From Pontibacter chinhatensis (GTDB taxonomy: Bacteria; Bacteroidota; Bacteroidia; Cytophagales; Hymenobacteraceae): a stretch of 64,000 nucleotides of DNA. The stretch is from positions 186,001 to 250,000 of the forward strand of contig NZ_FOOT01000006.1 of assembly GCF_900113285.1 (NCBI RefSeq). The letters are read 5' to 3'. Shown one piece after another: positions 53,703 through 60,667 of the stretch. The notes under the pieces were generated by a model. That model made no database searches and was not told the origin of the DNA. It was given only the letters and a program-made list of their open reading frames with translations. The translations under genes and the position numbers were made by a program. Within the stretch, counting starts at the first letter, position 1. Each line of letters opens with the position of its first letter.

Positions 53703-54818
53703 ATGGCAATATCATTGAAACCCCTTCGCGAGCAGGTGATGGTTATTACCGGAGCCTCCAGCGGAATTGGACTTGTAACGGCCCGTGCAGCCGCTAAGAA
53801 AGGAGCCCGGCTGGTGCTGGCCTCCAGAAACGAGGAAGCCTTGCAGCAGGTAACCGAGCAAATCAGGATGGAAGGCGGAGAGGCCGTGTACGTGGTGGTG
53901 GATGTGGGCAACCGCGAGGAGGTGCAGCGCCTGGCCGAGACAGCCATCAGGCACTTCGGGGGCTTCGACACCTGGGTAAATAACGCCGGCGTGTCTATTT
54001 ACGGCAAGCTGGCCGAAGTAAGCGAGGAGGATAACCGCCGCCTTTTCGACACCAACTTCTGGGGCGTGGTGTCCGGGTCGCTGATTGCGGCAAGCCACCT
54101 GCGCAACCGTGGCGGGGCTATCATTAACCTTGGCAGCGAGCTGTCGGATGTGGCCATACCTTTGCAGGGCATGTACGCCGCCAGCAAGCATGCCGTAAAA
54201 GGCTTTACGGATGCTTTGCGCATGGAGCTGGAGGAAGAGGCCGCGCCTGTCTCCGTCACGCTGATCAAGCCCGCCGGTATCGACACTCCCTACCCGCAGC
54301 ACGCCCGCAACTATACCGATCATGAGCTTACCCTGCCGCCGCCAGTGTATGCGCCGGAAGAAGTTGCCGTGGCTATACTGCATGCCGCCACGCACCCGGA
54401 GCGCGACATTTTTGTGGGCAGCGGCTCGAAGATGATGAGCAGCCTGAACAAGTATGCACCCAGCCTGGTGGATTGGGTAAATAAAACCTTCATGACGAAG
54501 GCACAGGTAACCGATGAGCCCGCCCGTCATATAGAGGGCTCCCTGCACCAGCCCGGCGCCGATGGCAGGGAACACGGCAACCACAAGGGCCATGTCATGA
54601 AAAAGAGCCTCTATACGCGTGCCTCGATGCACCCGGTGCTTACCGGTACGGTGGTGGCGGCAGCCAGCGCCGCAGCCATCGCTCTGATGAACAAAAGGAA
54701 GAATAAAAAAGGCCATTTAGATGCTCCAGTGCAGCGTTACGAAGGCACCCCGGTCCGGCAACACGAAGGCGCCCCAGTCCAGTATCGTGAAGGCGAGCCG
54801 CCCATGTATAATATTTAG
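53703..54818 (+). CDS. SDR family oxidoreductase with C-terminal membrane segment and repeat tail
   Basis: 371 residues from the ATG at 53703. Residues ~10-255 are a classical SDR: VMVITGASSGIGLVTARAAA, VNNAGVSIYG, INLGSELSD, MYAASKHAVKGF with Tyr and Lys. After it comes a linker rich in His and Gly, one hydrophobic segment (VLTGTVVAAASAAAIAL), a basic NKRKNKKG, and three degenerate octapeptides (APVQRYEG, TPVRQHEG, APVQYREG). Substrate unknown. The tail may anchor the enzyme to the membrane. A terminator follows. Confidence 0.85.
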   Translation: MAISLKPLREQVMVITGASSGIGLVTARAAAKKGARLVLASRNEEALQQVTEQIRMEGGEAVYVVVDVGNREEVQRLAETAIRHFGGFDTWVNNAGVSIYGKLAEVSEEDNRRLFDTNFWGVVSGSLIAASHLRNRGGAIINLGSELSDVAIPLQGMYAASKHAVKGFTDALRMELEEEAAPVSVTLIKPAGIDTPYPQHARNYTDHELTLPPPVYAPEEVAVAILHAATHPERDIFVGSGSKMMSSLNKYAPSLVDWVNKTFMTKAQVTDEPARHIEGSLHQPGADGREHGNHKGHVMKKSLYTRASMHPVLTGTVVAAASAAAIALMNKRKNKKGHLDAPVQRYEGTPVRQHEGAPVQYREGEPPMYNI

Positions 54819-54834
54819 AAACGTAGGCAAATAC

Positions 54835-54873
54835 AACAGGAGCCCCTGGCCGCGGTCAGGGGCTCCTGTTTTT
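54835..54873 (+). terminator. Rho-independent terminator of the SDR gene
   Basis: Perfect 14-bp arms AACAGGAGCCCCTG / CAGGGGCTCCTGTT with an 8-base loop and TTTTT tail. Confidence 0.9.
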
Positions 54874-55005
54874 AACGTGCTGCCCATTGCCCCCGCACCT
54901 GGTCAGGCGCACAAGACTCAAGACTGTGCAAAAACCGGCAAACAACGCACAGCATCAGCCGTAAAAGCTCTGGCACCCACTGCCTATAAAATACATACCC
55001 TATAC

Positions 55006-55920
55006 ATGAAAAAATTTGCCATTGCCATACATGCCGGTGCCGAGACCGTTAAACGGAAAGAAGTGAGCAAAGCCCAGGAAAAGGCTTACAGAAAAGGAAT
55101 AGAAGAGGCTCTCAGGACCGGGAACGCCATCCTTAAGAAAGGCGGTAGTGCCGTGGAGGCAGTTGTGGCTGCCATAGAAAGTATGGAGAACAACGAGCAC
55201 TTTAACGCGGGCCGGGGCGGCAGCCTGAACCAATTCGGGGAAGCCGACTTTGACGCCGCCATCATGGATGGCCGCAACCTGAACTCGGGATCTGTGGGCA
55301 GTGTACGCTACGTGAAAAACCCGATAAAACTGGCGTTGGAGATCATGCAGCACTGTAAGCATGCCTTTCTGGCAGGTACAGGCGCGGAGGAGTTTGCTCT
55401 CCGGCAGGGGCTGGAATTGAAGGAGCCCTCCTACTTTGTAACCGAGGAAAAGCTGAAAGCCTGGCACGAGAGTGTTTTGGAGGAGCAAATAGCGGGGCAT
55501 GACACCGTGGGTGCCGTTGCCCTGGACCAGCAGGGTAATCTGGCGGCCGGTACCTCTACCGGCGGCTTAATGAACCGCATGAAAGGCCGCGTTTCCGATA
55601 GCCCCATAATCGGAGCCGGCACCTATGCCAACAACCCCTATTGTGCCGTCAGTTGCACTGGAGAGGGCGACATCATTATGCGTGGCTCCATTGCCCACGA
55701 AGTATATGCCCAGGTAAAGTATGGCGGGGAGCAACTGCAGGCAGCCGCAGAAAAAGCCATCACCATGCATGCAAAATTCCTGAAAGGTGACATGGGCCTG
55801 GTATCGCTGAACGGGGAGGCCGAAATAGCCTTCGCCTTTAACACCAACCTGATGAAGCGAGGCTACAGCACGGACGGTCAAAAGCCTGTGATAGCGCTGT
55901 GGGATGACGAGGAAGTATAA
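55006..55920 (+). CDS. iaaA: Isoaspartyl peptidase / L-asparaginase (Ntn hydrolase)
   Basis: 304 residues from the ATG at 55006 (MKKFAIAIHAGAET). It self-cleaves to expose the catalytic Thr167 in GHDTVGAVALDQQGNLAAGTSTGG; FNAGRGGSLN is another hallmark. It splits beta-aspartyl dipeptides. Its neighbours on the other strand include cyanophycinase, whose product is beta-Asp-Arg, so that dipeptide is its likely substrate here. Upstream open codons (from 54721) cross the SDR terminator and are not coding. The gene ends in GTATAA, so an AGTATA motif provides the stop. Confidence 0.92.
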   Translation: MKKFAIAIHAGAETVKRKEVSKAQEKAYRKGIEEALRTGNAILKKGGSAVEAVVAAIESMENNEHFNAGRGGSLNQFGEADFDAAIMDGRNLNSGSVGSVRYVKNPIKLALEIMQHCKHAFLAGTGAEEFALRQGLELKEPSYFVTEEKLKAWHESVLEEQIAGHDTVGAVALDQQGNLAAGTSTGGLMNRMKGRVSDSPIIGAGTYANNPYCAVSCTGEGDIIMRGSIAHEVYAQVKYGGEQLQAAAEKAITMHAKFLKGDMGLVSLNGEAEIAFAFNTNLMKRGYSTDGQKPVIALWDDEEV

Positions 55921-55957
55921 AAAGTACACGGGGAGAAGGGAGCAGCAAGTATAAAGG

Positions 55958-57277
55958 CTACTCCCGCTCCACATACTTTGTAATACAATGCACGGAGCCG
56001 GCAAACTCCGCCAGCGGGTGGTAGTCCTCCAGCAAGATTACAGTAAAGCCAAGGCCCTCCCAGATTTCCTTGTTCCGTTGGTCCACCTGCTGCAGCTCCT
56101 GCCAGTTGCCATGGCCATAAGTTGGCAACCAGACCGTTTTCTCCTCCTGGCTATTTACTTCCACCAGCGCATTGTTGTAGGAGGCGTAGTACCACTTCCG
56201 CACCTTCTCCTGCGCATCGTCCACATACACCAGCGGCAGCGGATTCCGTATTACCTCAAACTTGAGCCTTTCCAGCAGCTCGGCTATCTCGTCGAAGGCC
56301 TCGGGCGTGGCCAGGTCGTCAAAGTTGTTGCCCAGCATCCGGGAGGCCACGCGCGGGTCCCCGACCAACACATGGTACTTGCCCTGCGCGTTGCGGCCTG
56401 CCAATGTCAAAAACATATCGATGTGAAAGATGGGCTGCACGGTACCTTCGGTATTCCTGGCGTACAGTATCTCTTTCCAGTCTTCGCCGTTGAGTTTGAT
56501 GAGACGTTCCTGTTCAGCCGGAAGCTGCAACGTGGTGCAGATAAGGTATAAAATCCTGTCTCTGTCGAGGTACTGCTGGTACAGCTCCGTCAGCTTTTTC
56601 TTCAGATGGTTGCCCTCCCCCTGTAGCATGTAGCGCAGGTCCAGGAAAGTATCTACCCCGTAGTTGGCCCCCAGCAGAAAAAAATCATCCCCTACCAGCA
56701 CATTGCCCCCCTCAAAGTATACCGGCACCTTCACCCGCTGCCAGCCAAACTGCCGGGCAGCATAGTAGCTAGCTAACTCGTCGCCGGCCCTGCGGTTAGA
56801 GTGTGGCTGCACCATATAGGGTACCCCGTCCGGGTCATGCACCAGCTCAAAGTCATCCTCCGCCCACACCGTCATTTCTATGGCGTCGGGCACGGTGGCC
56901 AGTTGCACCCGGTGCTCCAGCGCCTGCTCCTGCACCCATTCTTGCACGCTCTCCCTTACCGAGGCATGCGCAAGTATAAAGAACCTGGCGTAAGAGGGTA
57001 ATTTAAGGATGAGGTCGGTGTATACTTTCCAGTAGGGATTATCCTCGCCAGCCATGGCATAGGCAGGTATGGTTAAGGCCAACGCCTTGAGGGCGCCGTC
57101 AGCGCTCGGCACCAGGCGGGGCTGCAGGGGCAGCGTCTGGTACTCCTGCAGCAGGCTCACAGCTATACTTCTCCGGCTCATGGCCTGGCCGTTCAGTACC
57201 TGTTCCTCCTCTTTGTTCAGCTCCGTTATTAACGGGTAGTGTCTGGGGCGAAGTTTGGCTTCCCTTGCATGATGCAT
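55958..57277 (-). CDS. Guanidine-modifying (amidinotransferase/deiminase-like) enzyme
   Basis: 439 residues from the ATG at 57277; a longer frame to 57340 would overlap the next gene. Motifs of the pentein fold are YFEGGNVLVGDDFFLLG, PIFHIDMFLTL (His and Asp) and the C-terminal GSVHCITK with the nucleophile Cys431. It should hydrolyse or transfer the guanidine group of arginine, agmatine or a peptidyl arginine. Next to cyanophycinase and isoaspartyl peptidase, arginine released from cyanophycin is a natural candidate. The specificity is inferred. Confidence 0.75.
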   Translation of the reverse strand: MHHAREAKLRPRHYPLITELNKEEEQVLNGQAMSRRSIAVSLLQEYQTLPLQPRLVPSADGALKALALTIPAYAMAGEDNPYWKVYTDLILKLPSYARFFILAHASVRESVQEWVQEQALEHRVQLATVPDAIEMTVWAEDDFELVHDPDGVPYMVQPHSNRRAGDELASYYAARQFGWQRVKVPVYFEGGNVLVGDDFFLLGANYGVDTFLDLRYMLQGEGNHLKKKLTELYQQYLDRDRILYLICTTLQLPAEQERLIKLNGEDWKEILYARNTEGTVQPIFHIDMFLTLAGRNAQGKYHVLVGDPRVASRMLGNNFDDLATPEAFDEIAELLERLKFEVIRNPLPLVYVDDAQEKVRKWYYASYNNALVEVNSQEEKTVWLPTYGHGNWQELQQVDQRNKEIWEGLGFTVILLEDYHPLAEFAGSVHCITKYVERE

Positions 57278-57300
57278 CCAAAATTTGTTTTCAGTGGTGG

Positions 57301-57693
57301 TTATACGCTTTTCTCGCTTATCTCCCCGGATCTTACCCAAAACCAGAGTACAATTAGTACGGCTTCGGCCACGGCATCCAGCAGGTATATGTTTCTGATT
57401 ACATCAGTCAGGGCGTAGTATACATCTATCCCTATCAAACCGGCCGCAGCGGCGATGCCCAGGCCTTTTATCTCCTGCGTCACCCGCTTTCGCAGGCCTG
57501 CCGCCAGTAGCGTCCCACCAATTACAGTGATAAGTACGCTCACCGTGTACAGCAGCCAGTAGTCCTGCTTGGGCCCTGTTACCCACACAAAGCTTTTCAG
57601 ATGGATGAATGGCCAGATACCCGTAATCAGCCAATAGCCACCTTGCAGCATTGCCACCAAGCTAGGCCCCGGCCGGATGGTAGATGCGCCCAT
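57301..57693 (-). CDS. Small four-helix membrane protein
   Basis: 130 residues with about four hydrophobic segments (residues 10-28, 42-64, 76-96, 103-120). No catalytic motif is seen. It lies between cyanophycinase (9-base gap) and the guanidine-modifying enzyme (23-base gap) on the same strand, so it is part of that operon. Role unknown; a simple transporter or anchor is possible. Confidence 0.7.
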   Translation of the reverse strand: MGASTIRPGPSLVAMLQGGYWLITGIWPFIHLKSFVWVTGPKQDYWLLYTVSVLITVIGGTLLAAGLRKRVTQEIKGLGIAAAAGLIGIDVYYALTDVIRNIYLLDAVAEAVLIVLWFWVRSGEISEKSV

Positions 57694-57702
57694 AGCCCTG
57701 TT

Positions 57703-58599
57703 TTACACGTGCAGCTCGTCCCAGGTAGGGATTCTATACTTCTCGCCCGGGCTGAGCAGGTGCACGCACAGGTTACGCGCTGAGAAGGGCTCTCCGGTCC
57801 CGATGTCGTAGATATTTGTCTTGGACATACCCATGCCGTCTATGATGGTGACCAGGCCGCTGCCCAACACCTGCAGCTCGCGCCCCTCCGAAACGCAGAC
57901 CGCAGTATCCTCCTCCAGCCCCAGGCCGATACAGCCGGGGTTGGTGACAATGCACTGGGCCATGCGCACCAGGCGCCCGCGTTCGATGAAATGCGTGTCA
58001 ATGGCTACGTTCTTGAGGAACTCCAGCCCGGTGGTGATGCGCACATCGCCCTTCAGAAAGCCTCCGTGGGTATCGGCCTCGTAGATCATGGGGGTGGACA
58101 GGGCCGTGGCGCCCGCACTGGTTCCGGCTATGATGATCTCTTCGTAAGTGTAGCGCTCTTTCATGAGCTGCAGCAGCCTGGTGCCCCCCAGAATGGAGGT
58201 CAGCCGCAACTGGTCGCCACCGGTAAAGTAAATCCCCGCAGCTTTCTGGATGATTTCATAGTTTTTGGGGTCCTGCGCGTCCTCGCGGGTCCGGATATCG
58301 AGCACCTCCACGTTCTCTACTCCCAGCTCCTTGAAGAGCCTGGTATACTCCTTGCCTATTTCCTCGGGTAAGTTCGAAGCCGTAGGCAACACGGCTACAG
58401 TGGGATTGCTGCCCTTTAGCGCATTAATAAAGTATTTGAGAATTTCCTCGCTCTCAAAGTCGACGTTGGTTGACTGCTCCGGCTTTAGCTCTTCTCCTCC
58501 CCCTTTGCTCTCTTTTCCTCCTATTGCCAACAGGCGCCCTTTCGGCAACGGGGCCTCTTTTTTGTTTTTGTGCTGTTCTGTTACGTTACGCTTTGCCAT
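57703..58599 (-). CDS. cphB: Cyanophycinase, S51 family
   Basis: 298 residues. Exo-serine peptidase that releases beta-Asp-Arg dipeptides from cyanophycin. Motifs are GRLLAIGGKE, YFTGGDQLRLTS, the nucleophile elbow GTSAGA (Ser161), DTHFIERGRLVRM and GLGLEEDTAV. The basic N-terminal ~17 residues are non-conserved. No signal peptide is seen, so it is cytosolic. It heads a minus-strand operon with the membrane protein and the guanidine-modifying enzyme. Cyanophycin synthetase is not in the window. Confidence 0.9.
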   Translation of the reverse strand: MAKRNVTEQHKNKKEAPLPKGRLLAIGGKESKGGGEELKPEQSTNVDFESEEILKYFINALKGSNPTVAVLPTASNLPEEIGKEYTRLFKELGVENVEVLDIRTREDAQDPKNYEIIQKAAGIYFTGGDQLRLTSILGGTRLLQLMKERYTYEEIIIAGTSAGATALSTPMIYEADTHGGFLKGDVRITTGLEFLKNVAIDTHFIERGRLVRMAQCIVTNPGCIGLGLEEDTAVCVSEGRELQVLGSGLVTIIDGMGMSKTNIYDIGTGEPFSARNLCVHLLSPGEKYRIPTWDELHV

Positions 58600-58667
58600 T
58601 TAAAACTCGCTCCTTTCAAGGGTGAACGTTTGCAATGTTGGGTGCACTTACAAATTGAGCTGTCGGC

Positions 58668-59006
58668 TTAACGGCTGTGTTTGTCCAGGTCCTTACCGAG
58701 GTCTTTTACCTGCCTCATAAAGGCTTCCACTGTGTCGTCAGCATACGTTCCGTAGGCATCCGAGATGGTACCTTTGGCTCCGGTATCTGTTTCCAGCACA
58801 TAAAGTATGGCCATGTCGCCCGGGTAGCTTTCGCCTTCAAACCGGTAGAAATTAACGATTTGCACCTGCTCGGGCCTAAACTGCTGCTTGCTATCCATGG
58901 TGCTCAGCACGCCTTCGTCTGTTACCCTGAAGTCGAGGGTATAACCCTCCTGGCGCACCTTCTCAAGCACCGACACCAGCGTTTTCAGTTGTCTTTTCTC
59001 TTCCAT
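58668..59006 (-). CDS. Small conserved Bacteroidota protein, unknown
   Basis: 112 residues from the ATG at 59006; a TTG at 59051 is less likely. Acidic and cytosolic, with YTLDFRVTDEG, IVNFYRFEGESYPGDMAILYVLE and KGTISDAYGTYADDTV. Similar proteins in Bacteroidota have been labelled phosphoribosylpyrophosphate synthetase, but the sequence lacks the PRPP-binding and ATP-binding motifs of that enzyme. I regard the label as unsupported. It precedes cphB by 68 bases on the same strand. Confidence 0.75.
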   Translation of the reverse strand: MEEKRQLKTLVSVLEKVRQEGYTLDFRVTDEGVLSTMDSKQQFRPEQVQIVNFYRFEGESYPGDMAILYVLETDTGAKGTISDAYGTYADDTVEAFMRQVKDLGKDLDKHSR

Positions 59007-59093
59007 ATCCTCGGGGTTTATAGTTTCTTGTTCCCCTCCTGATACTGCCAACAGCCTTCAAATTGTTTCACTCGGGCTGTATTCATAAAAATG

Positions 59094-59120
59094 CAGCGCC
59101 GGCACAGAGTACCGGCGCTG
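59094..59120. terminator. Perfect GC-rich hairpin
   Basis: CAGCGCCGG / CCGGCGCTG arms with a 9-base loop. An A-run on the left (ATAAAAATG) would serve as the T-run for minus-strand transcription, but it lies upstream of the minus-strand gene. It is probably the terminator of an incoming minus-strand transcript. Confidence 0.5.
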
Positions 59121-59604
59121 TACTGTTTGACTTTAAACAGAAGTTTCTGGTACCAGGCGTTCATTGGGGTTGGGGTATCACATGAAAGATTATGTGAAAG
59201 CCTGGTTATAGGAAGCTATGATAGTTTCTACCTCTCCAACGCCATCGGGAGAGAAGAAAATCTGAGAACAATGATCGTATCTTTTAATGTGAAAAAAGGG
59301 AGGACCATCCTCAGCACCCAGATTAGGTATGGCCGCTCCCAGTTTTCACAGCCTGGTCAGTCTCGTTAAGAACACTAACCCGACAGCTCAATATTACTAG
59401 ATTTTTACGGTTCTATACTTTGCCTAGCTGCCAGACAGGCTCATTTTACAGCTTAATACCCCTGAAATACCGGCTTCCCGCAGGCACTACGTATTTACCG
59501 CAAAATATGACCGCATTCAATTCGCAGGCTAGGTGTTATAGGTGGCATAGCGGATTAATGACATATCGACCTTCTATGCCCAAAACAGGGGGTGCAGAAA
59601 AGAA

Positions 59605-59641
59605 CAGGCTGGCCTGGCAGAGGTTCTGCCAGGCCAGCCTG
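59605..59641. repeat. Perfect 17-bp inverted repeat with 3-base loop
   Basis: Left arm CAGGCTGGCCTGGCAGA is followed by GGT and then its exact complement. It is GC-rich with no T-run on either side. It lies 65 bases beyond the carbonic anhydrase stop and may act as a terminator or an RNA-end protector. Confidence 0.6.
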
Positions 59642-59705
59642 CAACATGTAAAGGCATCCGTATTAATTACGATGCGAAAATTATACTTAATGTGCTAAGG
59701 TGGGG

Positions 59706-60335
59706 TTAGTCCTCGTAGAAGGTCACCAGGCCTGTTGCCACTTCGTAGAGGCCGCCCACTATCTTAATGCTTCCCTCCTGCTCCATGGCGGCCAGTATCG
59801 GGCTCTCCTCCCGGATGCGGCGGATGGTGTGGTGCACGTTGTTGACCGTTACATTATACACGAAATCAGTATTCTTACCGCTGCGCTCGGTTGCAGGGGT
59901 GGTTGTTTCGCTCTCGATGGCCGGTTTCAGCTTATCCAGCAGACCTGTCAGGTGTCCCAGCTCCACGTGGTTGCAGGCACCGTAAATGGCGCCGCAGCGG
60001 GTGTGCCCCAGCACCAGCACCAGCTTGGACCCAGCCAGTTTGCAGGCAAACTCCATACTTCCCAAGATGTCCTCGTTCAGCACGTTGCCAGCTATGCGGA
60101 TGCTGAAGATATCCCCCAGCCCCTGGTCAAAAATCAGCTCGGCCGACGTTCGGGAGTCGATGCAGCTCAGAACAGCGGCAAAAGGGAATTGCCCTTCTGA
60201 GGTTTCGTTTACCTGCTGCAGCAGGTTGCGGTTAGCCTTTAGGTTATTGATAAAGCGCTGGTTGCCTTCCTTCAGAATCTCAAGGGCTTTCTCGGGTGTC
60301 AGGTTGTCCTGGGTTTCTTTGGTGTGTGTTCTCAT
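59706..60335 (-). CDS. Beta-class carbonic anhydrase
   Basis: 209 residues from the ATG at 60335 (MRTHTKETQDN); 60368 is an alternative. It converts CO2 and bicarbonate. The zinc site is AAVLSCIDSRTSAE (Cys, Asp-Arg dyad) and LGHTRCGAIYGA (His and Cys). EILKEGNQRFINN is the usual N-terminal helix. No signal peptide with this start, so it is cytosolic. It is divergent from the histidine kinase gene. Confidence 0.92.
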   Translation of the reverse strand: MRTHTKETQDNLTPEKALEILKEGNQRFINNLKANRNLLQQVNETSEGQFPFAAVLSCIDSRTSAELIFDQGLGDIFSIRIAGNVLNEDILGSMEFACKLAGSKLVLVLGHTRCGAIYGACNHVELGHLTGLLDKLKPAIESETTTPATERSGKNTDFVYNVTVNNVHHTIRRIREESPILAAMEQEGSIKIVGGLYEVATGLVTFYED

Positions 60336-60667
60336 GTGTGTTGATTGCAGGCGTTGGCTATAGTTCATACTTTCTCGCCCCTGTTTTGGTTTGCTTGCAC
60401 CACAGTTCTTACAGGATGGCGGCACTTCCGCAGGGCAGGAAAGTACGCTATAGGCACTTATGGCAAATTTACCGGCTTTCCGGATTTATAATTGGTATGT
60501 GTTTCCGGGCGTGCCCGTAAAACAACATCGCAAGTTACTATGTATAGCGCTTTTTACAGCACATTTGCACTAGAAGTTAAGCGCCAGGTTGTACGGGGCC
60601 TGCTTTATAGATAACTTATGGGGCCGTCCGTCAGCCTTTAGAAGACGCTGCTCGTTTAAAATAAAGT
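60336..60667. other. Gene-free stretch
   Basis: 332 bases between divergent genes, presumably holding both promoters. No repeat or RNA gene is seen; an AGTATA-like motif lies just before the kinase start. Confidence 0.45.

Larger units (their letters stand above)
59007..59705. other. Gene-free stretch with two perfect hairpins
   Basis: 699 bases. It contains hairpins at 59094-59120 and 59605-59641 and a few AGTATA-type motifs. Two frames of ~92 codons (59091-59369, 59420-59698) have biased, non-protein-like composition. No tRNA cloverleaf is seen. Confidence 0.5.

Noticed and set aside
54721..55005. N-terminal extension of the isoaspartyl peptidase
   Set aside because: It overlaps the end of the SDR gene and its terminator; the family start MKKFAIAIHAG is at 55006.
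58668..59006. Phosphoribosylpyrophosphate synthetase label
   Set aside because: At 112 residues it lacks the PRPP- and ATP-binding motifs of that enzyme.
59091..59698. Two ~92-codon frames in the gap beside carbonic anhydrase
   Set aside because: The first runs through a hairpin and neither has protein-like composition or a plausible start context.
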